Origin: Salinispora oceanensis
GTDB taxonomy: Bacteria > Actinomycetota > Actinomycetes > Mycobacteriales > Micromonosporaceae
Length of the DNA: 64,000 bases
Assembly (NCBI RefSeq): GCF_000383575.1
Contig: NZ_KB911579.1
Coordinates: forward strand, 2,822,523 to 2,886,522
Direction of reading: 5' to 3'
Below are positions 25,769-35,219 of this stretch, piece after piece. The notes under the pieces are model-generated. The model made no database searches. It had not been told where the DNA came from and saw nothing but the letters and a program-made list of their open reading frames with translations. Position 1 is the stretch's first letter. Each line of letters starts with the position of its first letter. The position numbers and the translations under genes are program-made.

Positions 25769-26398
25769 TCAGCGCGGTGCGGCACCATCCAGCCTACGCA
25801 GCCCGCCGGCCGGGGTGACCACAGCGTGGACCGGACGGTCGTGTGGCTCCGCCGGCAGCGCGTTGACCAGCTCGCCATCGTGCAGCGGCACCACGGTCAA
25901 GGTGGTCGCCGGGACCCGGGCGAGTGCCCGGTCGTACGAGCCGCCGCCCCGCCCCAGCCGCACCCCCCGCCGGTCCACCGCGAGCGCCGGCAGGACCACC
26001 AGGTCGGCCGCTGCGACAGCGGCTCGCCCGAGCGGGGGCGCGGTCGGCTCCCGCATTCCCCGCCCGGCGGCGGCCAGATCGTCGGGCCCGGTCCACGGCG
26101 CCCAGTCCAAGTCGAGGTCCGCCCGCAGTACCGGTAACAGCAGTTCGGCCCCCGCCGGCAGCGCGGCGTGCAGTACCGCCGGCAGATCTGGGCCCCCGGG
26201 TTCGGTGGCGACCGGCACATACGCGGTCACCCGGCGCGGGCGCAGTCGGCGAACCAGGGCGACCAGGCCGGCCTGGACCTGCTTGGCGGCGGCGGCCCGC
26301 TCGGTGTCGCCGAGCCGCCGACGGTGGGCGAGTAGCTTGGTCCGTGTCGCAAACTTCGCACTGCGGGAAACTTCCGCCTGATCGGGAAAATCTGGCAC
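25769..26398 (-). CDS. 5-formyltetrahydrofolate cyclo-ligase
   Basis: 209 aa. It converts 5-formyl-THF to 5,10-methenyl-THF using ATP. The substrate- and ATP-site motifs are present: RTKLLAHRRRL, YVPVATEPGG and RLGRGGGSYDRAL. The GTG start has AGGAG 6 nt upstream. It corresponds to Rv0992c and is divergent from the GGDEF gene (85 bp), at the start of the galU-moeA-rimJ block. Confidence 0.9.
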   Translation of the reverse strand: MPDFPDQAEVSRSAKFATRTKLLAHRRRLGDTERAAAAKQVQAGLVALVRRLRPRRVTAYVPVATEPGGPDLPAVLHAALPAGAELLLPVLRADLDLDWAPWTGPDDLAAAGRGMREPTAPPLGRAAVAAADLVVLPALAVDRRGVRLGRGGGSYDRALARVPATTLTVVPLHDGELVNALPAEPHDRPVHAVVTPAGGLRRLDGAAPR

Positions 26399-26483
26399 GC
26401 AACACTCCTGACGCAGGGCTCATCCGGGAGCGACTCTGTGTCAGCATCGCAAGCATCGGCCGGCGAAGTCCCGGGGGGACCGA

Positions 26484-28703
26484 GTGACATTACGGGCACG
26501 CTTAACCGCAGCCTTCCTCACGGTGGTGGCCGGCCCGGTGGTGATCGGGGCGTACTTGGTGGGATCCGCCGTGACCAGCATCGATCGAAGTCGCTCCGCT
26601 GACCGGCTCGCGGTCGCCGCGACCACCGTCCGAACCGCGGTTGACACGCTCTGCCAGCAGCTGCGGACCGCCGCGGAGGTGGTGGCCCTCGCCGGCGACC
26701 AAGCGGTCGCCGCGAGGCAGGTGGTCGATCGGGGTCTCGCCGCCGCCGTACGGATCACCGACCTTGGGGGGCAGGTGCTCCACACCACCACGCCGCTGCC
26801 CGCCGCGTCCTGGCGGGACTGCGCGGACCGTACCCCGGCCGACGCTCCGCCCGGCGCGTTGGCCGCCCGGGTGGAGCTGCGCGATGCCACCGGGGCCGCC
26901 CGGGGCGCGGTCACCGCCGCGCAGCCGGTCGACCCCGCGTTCGTGGCGCGGCTGGCGGTGCTCACCGGGGCGGCGGTCACCCTGCTCGAGGGCCCGGACC
27001 CGGCCAGCCGGCTCCGGCACACCACCGAGTCCGCGGGAGTCCGTGAGGCGGTACTCGGGGCTGTCGGTGGACTGGAGGATGAGCAGGTGGTGGGCACCGA
27101 CGACGGTCGGTACCTGCGGCGGGTCGGGCCGTCCGACGGGCAGCCGCTGTCACTGGTGCTCTCCGTTCCGAGCGACCGGCCCCCCAGCCTGTACGCCGTT
27201 CTGGTCGCCGCCGTGCTGTTGGCCGTGCTGCTGGCGGTCGTCGTCGCCGGACGCCTGGCCCGGGCCACCAGCCGGCCCTTGGTCGAACTGGCGGGGGCGG
27301 TAGACCGGGTGGCCCGGGGTGACCTGACCGCGCGGGTGCCGGTGCGCGGCCGGGACGAGATCGGGCGGCTGGCCGGAGCGTTCAACCGGATGACCCGGGA
27401 GACCGGCACCTACGTCGCCGCCCTGACCAGTAGCCGGGACCAGCTGCGCGGACACCTGGAGGTGTTGGGGGACACCCTGGCCAGCACCCACGACCTGCAG
27501 CGCATCCTGCGGGTCATCCTGCACAGCGCGATCGCGGCGACCGGCGCCCGAGCGGGGGCGGTACTCCTCGTGGACCCGGGCGGGCTGCTGGTCGCGCAGG
27601 CCACCGAGGGGCTCGAAGCGCCGGCCGGTGAGCCGGGGCCGGTCCGGGTGCCGCTGGCCGACCTGGTGGGCGCGGTTACGGTCAGCGGCGAGGCACGCCG
27701 CGGCCGGGTGGAGCCGACCGTGGCGCCGTCGGCGGAGCCCCCCTGCCGGACGTACATCGCGGTGCCCTTCGCAGCCCCGCGGGACGGCGGCGTCCCGTGG
27801 GCGGACAGCCCGTCCCCCCGCCCGGGCGGCCCGCCGAGTGGTGCGGCTCCGGCGACGTTCGGCGTGCTCGCCCTCTACGACCGGCTCGGTGGGGAGGATT
27901 TCGCCGACGATGACCTGGTCACTCTGCGTACCTTCGCCGGCCACGCCGCCGTGGCGGTGGACAACGTCCGGGTGCACGAGGAGACCCAGCGGCTGTCACT
28001 CACCGATCCGCTCACCGGTCTCTGGAACTACCGCTACCTGCGCCAGTCGCTTCGCCGTGAGGTGGAACGGGCCACCCGGTTCGGCCGAATGCTCAGCGTT
28101 CTCGCCCTCGACCTGGACCGCTTCAAACACGTCAACGACACGCACGGGCACGCCGCCGGGGATCGGGTGCTGGTCGAGTTCGCCCGACGGATTCGCGGCG
28201 AGATCCGTGAGGTCGACCTCGCCTTCCGGTTGGGGGGAGAGGAGTTCGTGGTGCTGTTGCCGGAGACCGACGCCGTGGGCGCGGCGACTGTCGCGGAGCG
28301 GCTCGGTGCGGCGGTGCGGGACGCTCCGATCGCCGTCGGCGGGTTGGCTGCCCCGGTCCTGGTGCCGGTGACCGTCTCCATTGGTGTCGCTGTCCACCCC
28401 GACCACGGCGGCACCGGACAGGAGGTGCTCAACGCCGCTGATGAGGCCCTGTACGCGGCGAAAGCCAGCGGCCGAGACACCTGCCGGGTCGCCGGGGCGG
28501 CGAAGGCGCCCGCGCCCGGGCTACCGGCGCCGGCCGGCTCGGACGAGGGTGCGCCCCGCGCCGGGGCGCGGCGCGAGCCGCCGGCGCAGCCCGGTGCCGG
28601 TGGGAACGGGTCGGAGAGCGAGGTGGTGCCGGGCTCTGGGGCGGCCACTCCCCGCGGCGCGACTTCCGGTCCTCACCCGCCACGCCAGAGCCGCGGCCGA
28701 TAG
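26484..28703 (+). CDS. Membrane HAMP-GAF-GGDEF diguanylate cyclase
   Basis: 739 aa. Two membrane helices (about 8-30 and 235-258) enclose an extracellular sensor domain. A HAMP domain (about 258-310), a GAF domain (about 335-500) and a GGDEF domain (about 505-670) follow. The active site is RLGGEEF and the product-inhibition I-site RxxD is intact as REVD five residues before it, so it should make c-di-GMP and be feedback-inhibited. The last 65 residues are a Pro/Ala/Gly-rich tail. There is no EAL domain. It ends 9 bp before galU. Confidence 0.92.
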   Translation: MTLRARLTAAFLTVVAGPVVIGAYLVGSAVTSIDRSRSADRLAVAATTVRTAVDTLCQQLRTAAEVVALAGDQAVAARQVVDRGLAAAVRITDLGGQVLHTTTPLPAASWRDCADRTPADAPPGALAARVELRDATGAARGAVTAAQPVDPAFVARLAVLTGAAVTLLEGPDPASRLRHTTESAGVREAVLGAVGGLEDEQVVGTDDGRYLRRVGPSDGQPLSLVLSVPSDRPPSLYAVLVAAVLLAVLLAVVVAGRLARATSRPLVELAGAVDRVARGDLTARVPVRGRDEIGRLAGAFNRMTRETGTYVAALTSSRDQLRGHLEVLGDTLASTHDLQRILRVILHSAIAATGARAGAVLLVDPGGLLVAQATEGLEAPAGEPGPVRVPLADLVGAVTVSGEARRGRVEPTVAPSAEPPCRTYIAVPFAAPRDGGVPWADSPSPRPGGPPSGAAPATFGVLALYDRLGGEDFADDDLVTLRTFAGHAAVAVDNVRVHEETQRLSLTDPLTGLWNYRYLRQSLRREVERATRFGRMLSVLALDLDRFKHVNDTHGHAAGDRVLVEFARRIRGEIREVDLAFRLGGEEFVVLLPETDAVGAATVAERLGAAVRDAPIAVGGLAAPVLVPVTVSIGVAVHPDHGGTGQEVLNAADEALYAAKASGRDTCRVAGAAKAPAPGLPAPAGSDEGAPRAGARREPPAQPGAGGNGSESEVVPGSGAATPRGATSGPHPPRQSRGR

Positions 28704-28712
28704 TCTCGCGGC

Positions 28713-29669
28713 ATGTCGGAGCACTCAGCGAATCCTCCATCGGCTGCCGCCTTGACCGGTGGTCCCCGCGCGGTCAAGGCGGTCATTCCGGCCGCCGGGC
28801 TCGCCACCCGCTTCCTGCCCGCCACCAAAGCGGTGCCCAAGGAGCTGCTCCCCGTGGTTGACCGGCCGGTGTTGCAGTACATCGTCGAGGAGGCCACCCA
28901 GGCCGGGATCACCGATGTCCTACTGATCACCGGGCGAGGCAAGACCTCCATGGTCGATCACTTCGACCGCCGTCCCGACCTGGAAGAACGGCTCGCGAAG
29001 AAGCCGGAGCTGCTGGCCGCGGTCAAGCGGACCGAGGACCTGGCCGCCATCTACACCTGCCGGCAGCCAGATCAGCTCGGGCTCGGCCACGCCGTTGGCT
29101 ACGCCGAGTCCCACATGGGGGACCAGCCCTTCGCGGTGCTGCTCGGGGACGAGTTCGTGAAGCCGACCGAGCCGCTGCTGCCGGCCATGTTGGAGCTGCA
29201 GGCCCGTACGGGCGGGGTCGTGCTGGCCTTCTTCGAGGTCGAGCCGGACCAGACCTCCCGTTACGGCATCGCCTCGGTGGCTCCAACCGAGGCGGAGTTC
29301 GCCGACATCGGCGACGTGGTCCGGGTAACCGGCATGGTGGAGAAGCCGGAGCCGGAGGAAGCCCCCAGTAATCTCGCCGTGTTGGGCCGCTACGTCCTTC
29401 CTGGCCGCATCTTTGACGCGATCCGCCGGACCGATCCGGGCAGCGGCGGCGAGATCCAGCTGACCGATGCGATGGAGCTTCTGCGCACCGAGGGGGTGCC
29501 GGTGCACGCCATCGTCTACCGGGGCACCCGGTACGACACGGGCATGCCGTTGGGCTATCTCCAGACCGTCGTGCAGATCGCCGCGGAGCGTGACGACCTT
29601 GGCGCCGAGTTCCGTAAGTGGCTCGCCGACTTTGTCAACGCGGGCTCCTCGGGTGGTCCACGTACATGA
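28713..29669 (+). CDS. galU: UTP-glucose-1-phosphate uridylyltransferase
   Basis: 318 aa. It makes UDP-glucose for cell-envelope glycans and trehalose. The nucleotide-binding signature AVIPAAGLATRFLPATKAVPKE, LLGDEF and the VEKP region are present. It overlaps moeA by 4 nt (ATGA), so the two are coupled. The same order, galU-moeA-rimJ, occurs in mycobacteria (Rv0993-Rv0995). Confidence 0.95.
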   Translation: MSEHSANPPSAAALTGGPRAVKAVIPAAGLATRFLPATKAVPKELLPVVDRPVLQYIVEEATQAGITDVLLITGRGKTSMVDHFDRRPDLEERLAKKPELLAAVKRTEDLAAIYTCRQPDQLGLGHAVGYAESHMGDQPFAVLLGDEFVKPTEPLLPAMLELQARTGGVVLAFFEVEPDQTSRYGIASVAPTEAEFADIGDVVRVTGMVEKPEPEEAPSNLAVLGRYVLPGRIFDAIRRTDPGSGGEIQLTDAMELLRTEGVPVHAIVYRGTRYDTGMPLGYLQTVVQIAAERDDLGAEFRKWLADFVNAGSSGGPRT

Positions 29670-30979
29670 CCGCGACGGCCGACGCCGAGGCGGCCGTGAA
29701 CGAGTTGACGCCGCTCGCCGACTACCTGGGCAGTGTGCTGCGCAGGTTACGCGCGCTGCCGCCGCTCGACCTCGACCTCACCCAGGCGTACGGCAACGTC
29801 CTCGCTGAGGACGTCGCCGCTACCCACTCCGTCCCGGCCTTCGACCAGGCGGCCGTGGACGGGTACGCGGCGTGCTGGGAGGACATTGCCGCCGGTGGCC
29901 GGGGCATCGTGTCCCTGCCGGCCCAGGCCGGCTCGCCCGGCGGGCGAGCCGTGCAGCTCAACGTCGTCGGTGACCTGGGTGCCGCTAGTTGGCGTCCGGT
30001 CCGACTCACCCCGGGGACCTGCTTCTCGGTGGCCGCCGGCGCGCCGCTGCCGATCGGTGCGGACGTGGTGGTTCCGGTCGAGTGGACCGACCAGGGCATG
30101 GCCTCGGTGGAGATCTACCGAGTGCCGAAGCGGGGGTACAGCGTCCGCAAGGCCGGCGAGGAACTCCCGGCCGGCACGTTGCTCGCCCGGGCCGGTGCCT
30201 ACGTCTCGCCGGCGCTGGTCGCGGTGCTCGCCGCCACCGGAATCGGCCATGTGGTGGTCCGGCCCAGCCCACGCGTGGTGGTCGTGGCCACCGGTGACGA
30301 ACTCGTTGAGGTGGGGCGGGGCAGCCAACCCGGCCAGGTGGTGGACGTGAACTCGCACGCGTTGACCGCGGCGGCAGCTGAGGCCGGCGCTCTCGCGTAC
30401 CGGGTGGGCATCTGCGACGACGACCCGGAGGCGTTACGTGGCCTGCTGGAGGACCAGACCCTGCGGGCCGATCTGATCATCACCACCGGTGGCACCGGCA
30501 CCGGGCCGGGGGACATGGTCCGGCGGATTCTCTCCCGTCGGGAGGGGAACCGGACCGGACCGGTGGCCTTCACCGAGGTGGCGCTCTACCCCGGCACCGC
30601 CCTCGGCTTCGGTACGGTCGGCCCGGAGGAGGTACCGGTGGTCTGCCTCCCCGGTGATCCGGGGGCGGCACTGATCGGTTTCGAGGTACTCGCCCGACCG
30701 GTGATCAATATGTTGGCTGGGGCGGAGCCGGTCTTTCGCCCCGGTGTTCGGGGACATCTGCTGGAGACGATCTCCTCGCCGGCGGGGTTGCGTGAGTTCC
30801 GGCCGGCCCAGGTCGCGGAACGGCGTGGCGGCGGCTACACCGTCCAGCCGCTACGAGGCGGGCCGCTGGCCCTGTCCGGGCTGGCCGAGGCGAACGGGTT
30901 GTTGGTGCTCGGTGAGCGGGTGACCACCGCCGCGGCGGGTTCCACGGTGGACGTGTTGCTGCTGGACCGACGTCGGTGA
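29666..30979 (+). CDS. moeA: MoeA/gephyrin-like protein, likely cell-division factor Glp
   Basis: 437 aa with the full MoeA architecture: domain I/II (SVPAFDQAAVDGYA), the MoCF domain (VVVATGDELVEVG, VVDVNSHAL, TTGGTGTGPGD) and the C-terminal beta domain. MoeA inserts molybdenum into molybdopterin. In Corynebacterium the paralog encoded next to rimJ and the glpR membrane gene acts instead as Glp, a gephyrin-like protein that binds FtsZ. The local order moeA-rimJ-glpR favours the Glp assignment. Both functions remain possible. Confidence 0.9.
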   Translation: MTATADAEAAVNELTPLADYLGSVLRRLRALPPLDLDLTQAYGNVLAEDVAATHSVPAFDQAAVDGYAACWEDIAAGGRGIVSLPAQAGSPGGRAVQLNVVGDLGAASWRPVRLTPGTCFSVAAGAPLPIGADVVVPVEWTDQGMASVEIYRVPKRGYSVRKAGEELPAGTLLARAGAYVSPALVAVLAATGIGHVVVRPSPRVVVVATGDELVEVGRGSQPGQVVDVNSHALTAAAAEAGALAYRVGICDDDPEALRGLLEDQTLRADLIITTGGTGTGPGDMVRRILSRREGNRTGPVAFTEVALYPGTALGFGTVGPEEVPVVCLPGDPGAALIGFEVLARPVINMLAGAEPVFRPGVRGHLLETISSPAGLREFRPAQVAERRGGGYTVQPLRGGPLALSGLAEANGLLVLGERVTTAAAGSTVDVLLLDRRR

Positions 30980-31022
30980 GGGTGCTTGCCCCGGCCGGTG
31001 CCGTGGGCGGAGGATCAGCCAG

Positions 31023-31670
31023 GTGAGCCTTCTGGGACGCCGAACGCCGGGATGGCCCGCCGTGTTGGCGGACGGTCCGGTGTTGTTGCGGCCCTACCGG
31101 CGTTCCGACGCCGTGGCCTGGTCTGAGGTGCGCCGCGCCAACGAGGCGTGGCTCGCCCCCTGGGAGGCGTCGCTCCCGGGTGCCTGGGCGAACCTGAACT
31201 CACCCGACGCCTTCCGCTGGGTGTATCGGGAGCAGCGCCGCTCGGCCCGGATTGGCGAGAGCATGCCGTTTGTGGTGTGTCTCCGCGAGGGAGGACGGGA
31301 ACGCCTGGTCGGGCATCTGAATGTCGGCAGCATCGTGCGCCAGGCGTTCTGCTCGGGCTGTGCCGGCTACTGGGTCGATTCCCGGGTGGCGGGGCGAGGC
31401 ATCATCCCTACCGCGCTTGCCCTGGCGGTGGACCACGCCTTCGGGCCGGGCCGGCTGCACCGGATCGAGATCAGCATCCGCCCGGAGAACCAGCCGTCGC
31501 GTCGGGTGATGCAGAAGCTGGGCTTTCGCGAGGAGGCGTACCACGTGCGCTACATGCACATCGACGGCACCTGGCGTGACCACATCGGGTACGCCCTGAC
31601 CAGCGAGGACGTGGCTGCCGAGGGGGGCCTGCTGGCCCGTTGGTACCGGGTTCGGGCCACGACCGGCTGA
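31023..31670 (+). CDS. RimJ/RimL-type GNAT N-acetyltransferase
   Basis: 215 aa. The acetyl-CoA site (YWVDSRVAGRGIIPTALALAVDHAF) and the RimJ/L pattern HRIEISIRPENQPSRRVMQKLGFREE are present. Family members acetylate N-termini of ribosomal proteins or other substrates. It corresponds to Rv0995 between moeA and the GlpR-like gene. GTG start. Confidence 0.9.
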   Translation: MSLLGRRTPGWPAVLADGPVLLRPYRRSDAVAWSEVRRANEAWLAPWEASLPGAWANLNSPDAFRWVYREQRRSARIGESMPFVVCLREGGRERLVGHLNVGSIVRQAFCSGCAGYWVDSRVAGRGIIPTALALAVDHAFGPGRLHRIEISIRPENQPSRRVMQKLGFREEAYHVRYMHIDGTWRDHIGYALTSEDVAAEGGLLARWYRVRATTG

Positions 31671-31857
31671 ATGGGTCCAGGACGGGACGATCGGCGCGGC
31701 GTGCCAGCATCCGGTGCCTTCGCCCGTAACCTCAGGTAACTGCAAGCTACGGCATTTGCAGCCCACCCGTAGGATCTTCGGCTTCAGGCCGAAAAGTGAA
31801 AGATCGTCCGGCGTTGGCCTGCGCTTGCCTGAAATTCGGTGAACGGGAGGGGTGCGG

Positions 31858-32670
31858 GTGCCGACCTCGGTGCTCCTCGCCGTCCTCGCCGCCGCTGGCC
31901 TGCTCGCCCTGGCGCCGGCCCTGGTCCGCCGGTACGACGCGACCGAGCGGCTGGCGGCGGAGCGGGCGAAGTCGACGGCGCGGGTGCTCCAGCGCCGTCG
32001 ACGACGCCGCACTGTCCCAGGCCGCCGACCGATAAATCCGCCGCGTTCGCTATCGGTCACGTTAAGTGAAAATGGGGGCTCCGGTGCCGGCGGTGCCGAA
32101 TCGGCGCCAGGGTCCCGTCGGTCGGACCAGCTGCGTGCGGTTCCAGCGAACCCCGGTCGGCAGCGTCGGCTCGCCCGGCGCCCGGCTGCCGGTCCCCGCC
32201 GGCCCCCGCCGCGTCGTCGCCAGCACACCCCAGCCGTCTATCGGCGGCGACGGGTACTCGCCGCGCTGATCCTGCTCAACGCCGTTGAGCTGGTCGGCGT
32301 GCTGGTCGTCGGCCCCGGATTCTGGATCGGCTTCGCGGTCACCGGCACTCTGCTCCTGGTCTACGTCGCCCACCTGCGTTCCCGTGCCCTCGCTGACCAG
32401 CGCCGCCGGCGCGTCGAAGCCCGCGAGGCAGCCTGGCTGGCCGCCCGCCAAGCCGAGGTGCGGCGGGAGCAGGCACGCCGGGCCGCGTCTCGGCGGGAAG
32501 CACAGCGCCGCCTCGCGGCCCAACGGGAGTCGGTGCGCCGTACCGCGATGGGCCTGGATCGGCCGGCGGACCTGCCGGCGGCGGCGAACGGCGGGACCGT
32601 CTCCTACCGGCGGGCCGGCGGCCTCCGTGGACGCCCGTACCAGTCCGGCCGTGGTGCCCACCCAGCCTGA
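31858..32670 (+). CDS. sepX: GlpR/SepX-like membrane division protein (Rv0996-like)
   Basis: 270 aa from the GTG at 31858, 7 nt after GGAGG. One N-terminal helix (SVLLAVLAAAGLLALAPALV), a long basic Arg/Pro-rich cytoplasmic region, two adjacent helices (LAALILLNAVELVGVLVVG and FWIGFAVTGTLLLVYVAHL) and an Arg/Ala-rich coiled-coil tail make up the protein. By position after moeA-rimJ and by topology it matches the membrane receptor GlpR of Corynebacterium and SepX of Streptomyces, which tie the Glp protein or the divisome to the membrane. Sequence identity was not measured. Confidence 0.75.
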   Translation: MPTSVLLAVLAAAGLLALAPALVRRYDATERLAAERAKSTARVLQRRRRRRTVPGRRPINPPRSLSVTLSENGGSGAGGAESAPGSRRSDQLRAVPANPGRQRRLARRPAAGPRRPPPRRRQHTPAVYRRRRVLAALILLNAVELVGVLVVGPGFWIGFAVTGTLLLVYVAHLRSRALADQRRRRVEAREAAWLAARQAEVRREQARRAASRREAQRRLAAQRESVRRTAMGLDRPADLPAAANGGTVSYRRAGGLRGRPYQSGRGAHPA

Positions 32671-32759
32671 CCTCGGAGCGGCCGCCCGGCCCGGCGGGAA
32701 CCGGGCGTTCCACCCGCTCGGCTCGTGGCGTACCCCTTCGCCGCGTCGGGGGTAATTCG

Positions 32760-32779
32760 CAGGTTGGCCCAGCAACCTG
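32760..32779 (+). terminator. Small hairpin after sepX/glpR
   Basis: CAGGTT (32760-32765) and AACCTG (32774-32779) form a 6-bp stem in the gap between glpR/sepX and tRNA-Ala. It may end the galU operon; evidence is weak. Confidence 0.35.
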
Positions 32780-32841
32780 TTAGCCTTAGCGCCGGCCCGC
32801 TCGGTGATGCCGAGTGGGACCTAAGCCGGTACACCGGCGGA

Positions 32842-32915
32842 GGGGCTGTGGCGCAGACCGGTAGCGCACCTCGTTCGCATCGAGGGGGTCAGGGGTTCAA
32901 ATCCCCTCAGCTCCA
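32842..32915 (+). tRNA. tRNA-Ala (anticodon CGC)
   Basis: The cloverleaf folds fully: acceptor GGGGCTG/CAGCTCC, D-stem GCGC/GCGC, anticodon stem CCTCG/CGAGG with loop TTCGCAT (anticodon CGC), T-stem AGGGG/CCCCT with TTCAAAT. The acceptor has the G3-U70 wobble that identifies alanine tRNAs. CCA is not encoded. Its 3' half is the attachment site of the island that follows. Confidence 0.95.
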
Positions 32916-32990
32916 CATAAAAAGGCCCTGACCAGCAATAATGCCGGTCAGGGCCTTAACTGTTGTCTATGCAATTTTGAATCACCCCCC
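32882..32990. repeat. attL: 109-bp direct repeat (tRNA 3' half plus terminator)
   Basis: This stretch, from the 3' side of the anticodon stem through the T-arm, acceptor and terminator, recurs at 36462-36570 with 3 mismatches (32949, 32973, 32986). The offset is 3580 bp. It is the copy joined to the intact tRNA. Confidence 0.9.
32922..32957 (+). terminator. tRNA-Ala terminator hairpin
   Basis: AAGGCCCTGACC (32922-32933) and GGTCAGGGCCTT (32946-32957) form a perfect 12-bp stem 6 nt after the tRNA. The second att copy repeats it at 36502-36537 with a G-U pair. Confidence 0.85.
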
Positions 32991-33082
32991 GGAAACCCCC
33001 ACAAACGCGTGGGCGCGACCGGGTTCCCGGTGACGGCGGGTCTGCCCGGTTCGCGGGCCGTCAGTCGTTCGCCCGCGTGTGT

Positions 33083-33673
33083 CTAGATTGCTGGGGACGG
33101 CCTATCGCCTGCGCGCTCGGGACCAGTTGTCGGGCTGGAGACGAGGTCGGCGATGTGCTGGGCGATGTACCGGCGCATCTGGTCGGGCATGGGTGTGCCG
33201 GTGAGTGTTTCGTGGAGCCAGAGGCCGTCGGCGGCGAGGCGTGCGATCAGCGCGCGGAGTTGGTCGGTGGTCAGGGGTGGGGTGGGTGGTGGGGGTGGTG
33301 GTGTCCAGCGGTTCATCACGTCGATGAATGGCGCGCCGGTCGCCGGTTCGGCGCTGATGTGGAGGATGAGTTCGAGGTCGGCGCGGGTGGCGGCTTGAGC
33401 GGTGACGGTGGCGTAGGCGGCGAGCCGTTCGGCTGGGGTGATCGTCTCGGCGGGTCCGCCGGCGACGCTGGTCATTGCGGTTTCCCATTGGGCGGCGAGG
33501 TGTGCCTGTACGGCGTGTAGGAGCACTTCGCGGGTCGGGAAGTGGTAGACGAGTCCCGCTTTGGTGATGCCGGCTTCCTCGGCGACGGTGTCGTAGGTAA
33601 CGGCGGTGACGCCGTCGCGTTCGAAGACGCGTAGGGCGGCGTCGAGGATGTGGGTCCGCTTGCTCGGTCGCAT
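33083..33673 (-). CDS. TetR-family repressor of the island exporter
   Basis: 196 aa. The N-terminal helix-turn-helix (TRTHILDAALRVFERDG-like start, VAEEAGITKAGLVYHFPTREVLL) is canonical TetR; the ligand-binding half has a Pro run (PPPPPPTPP) around residue 125. It lies 18 bp after the MFS gene on the same strand, so both are one operon, and a palindrome upstream of the exporter (35220-35242) is a likely operator. Confidence 0.9.
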   Translation of the reverse strand: MRPSKRTHILDAALRVFERDGVTAVTYDTVAEEAGITKAGLVYHFPTREVLLHAVQAHLAAQWETAMTSVAGGPAETITPAERLAAYATVTAQAATRADLELILHISAEPATGAPFIDVMNRWTPPPPPPTPPLTTDQLRALIARLAADGLWLHETLTGTPMPDQMRRYIAQHIADLVSSPTTGPERAGDRPSPAI

Positions 33674-33691
33674 GGTGGGCCCGTTCTGTCG

Positions 33692-35215
33692 TTAGTGGTC
33701 GGTTGGGTAGACGCCGGCTGGGGTGCCGGGGCCATGGTGGCGCAGGAGCCGTCCGGTGAGGGCCGCGCCGATGGTGAGGACGACGGCCACGACGGCGACG
33801 GTAATCAGGTAGCCGGTGTCGTAGGCGGTGTGTGCGGCGTCGATGATGATCTGGTTACCGTCGGCTGTGCCGAGGGCGTCAACCAGGCTGTCGCCGGCCG
33901 CTGTCGGTGCGCCCGGCGGGAGGCGAACCGCAGTGGCGTAGACGAAGGTGCCCAGGCTGCCCAGCAGCGCGACGGCGGTCAGCGCCCCGAACTCGTAGGA
34001 GACCTCCTCGACGGAGGCTGCCATGCCGGCACGGCGGGCAGGGGCGTTGCCGACGATGGCGGTAGAGGCGACGGACATGGCCATGCCGAGCCCGGCGCCG
34101 GTAACGACCATGCCGGTGACCAGGACGGGAGGGCCGGCGTGCAGGCCGACGGCGACGAGGACGACACCGGGCACGGCGAGGGCGAGACCGCCGGTGATCA
34201 GCGGCAGTAGTCCGGTGCGGTGTAGGACCGCGCCGCCCAGCATGGTCGTCGGGATCGAACCGGCAGCGACCGCCGCGACCAGCAGGCCCGCTTGCAGGGG
34301 GGTGTAGCCCGCGACGAGCTGGAACCGCTGGGTGGTGATCAGTTGGAGCCCGGCGATGGCGAACAGAGCGACCGCGGCGGCCAGGACTCCGGAGGTGAAA
34401 GCCGGGTTCCGGAAGATCGCGAAGTCCAGCAGCGGATCGGCCAGGCGTCGCTGCCGGCGGACGAAGAGGGTGCCTCCGACGGCCGAGGCGAGTACCGCGG
34501 CTGCCAGCACGGTCGGCGACGGCGGCTGGTGCGCGAGTTCCTTGATCGCGAACACCGCGCCGACCAGGCCGACCATCGCCTGCAACGAGGACACCAGGTC
34601 CCACCGCTTGCTTGGGTCCGGGGCGTTCGGTGGCGCGACCAGCAGTGTCGCCGCCACGGCGGCGACGACGACTGGAACATTGACCAGGAACACCGATCCC
34701 CACCAGAACGCTTCCAGCAGTGCCCCGCCGACGATCGGTCCAAGCGCGGCACCCACGATGGCCAGGGAACCCCACACCGCGATCGCGATGTTGCGTTCCC
34801 GCTCCACCTGGAACGCCACCCGGATCAGGGCCAGGGTAGCGGGCATCATCGTCGCCGCGCCCACCGCGAGCAACGCCCGCGCGGCGATCAACACCCCCGT
34901 ACTGGGCGCAAACGCCGCCAGCAGGGACGCGGCGGCGAACACCACTAGCCCAACCAGGAACATCCGGCGGTGCCCGACCCGGTCACCCAGCGTGCCGCTG
35001 CCCAGCAGCAGCCCCGCCATCACCACCGGATAGGCATTGATGATCCACAAGCTCTGCGTGCCGGTCGTCCCGAGATCGGCGGTCAGGGTCGGCAGGGCGG
35101 TGTACAGGATCGAGTTGTCCAACGTGATCAACAACAGTCCCGCGCCCACCGTGACCAGCAACCCCCACCGCTGCGCCCTCGTCGGCGCCGTCCGTGCCAT
35201 TTCCGCAATCTGCAT
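33692..35215 (-). CDS. DHA2-family MFS drug exporter (14 TM)
   Basis: 507 aa with about 14 membrane helices. Motif A (GTLGDRVGHRRMFLVGL), motif C of drug/H+ antiporters (SLAIVGAALGPIVGGAL) and the N-terminal TLDNSILYTALPTL are those of QacA/EmrB/LfrA-type proton-driven exporters. It probably confers resistance to a hydrophobic or cationic compound. The ATG at 35215 is close to the operator; the ATG at 35200 (MARTAPTRAQ) is an alternative. Confidence 0.9.
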   Translation of the reverse strand: MQIAEMARTAPTRAQRWGLLVTVGAGLLLITLDNSILYTALPTLTADLGTTGTQSLWIINAYPVVMAGLLLGSGTLGDRVGHRRMFLVGLVVFAAASLLAAFAPSTGVLIAARALLAVGAATMMPATLALIRVAFQVERERNIAIAVWGSLAIVGAALGPIVGGALLEAFWWGSVFLVNVPVVVAAVAATLLVAPPNAPDPSKRWDLVSSLQAMVGLVGAVFAIKELAHQPPSPTVLAAAVLASAVGGTLFVRRQRRLADPLLDFAIFRNPAFTSGVLAAAVALFAIAGLQLITTQRFQLVAGYTPLQAGLLVAAVAAGSIPTTMLGGAVLHRTGLLPLITGGLALAVPGVVLVAVGLHAGPPVLVTGMVVTGAGLGMAMSVASTAIVGNAPARRAGMAASVEEVSYEFGALTAVALLGSLGTFVYATAVRLPPGAPTAAGDSLVDALGTADGNQIIIDAAHTAYDTGYLITVAVVAVVLTIGAALTGRLLRHHGPGTPAGVYPTDH

Positions 35216-35219
35216 ACAG

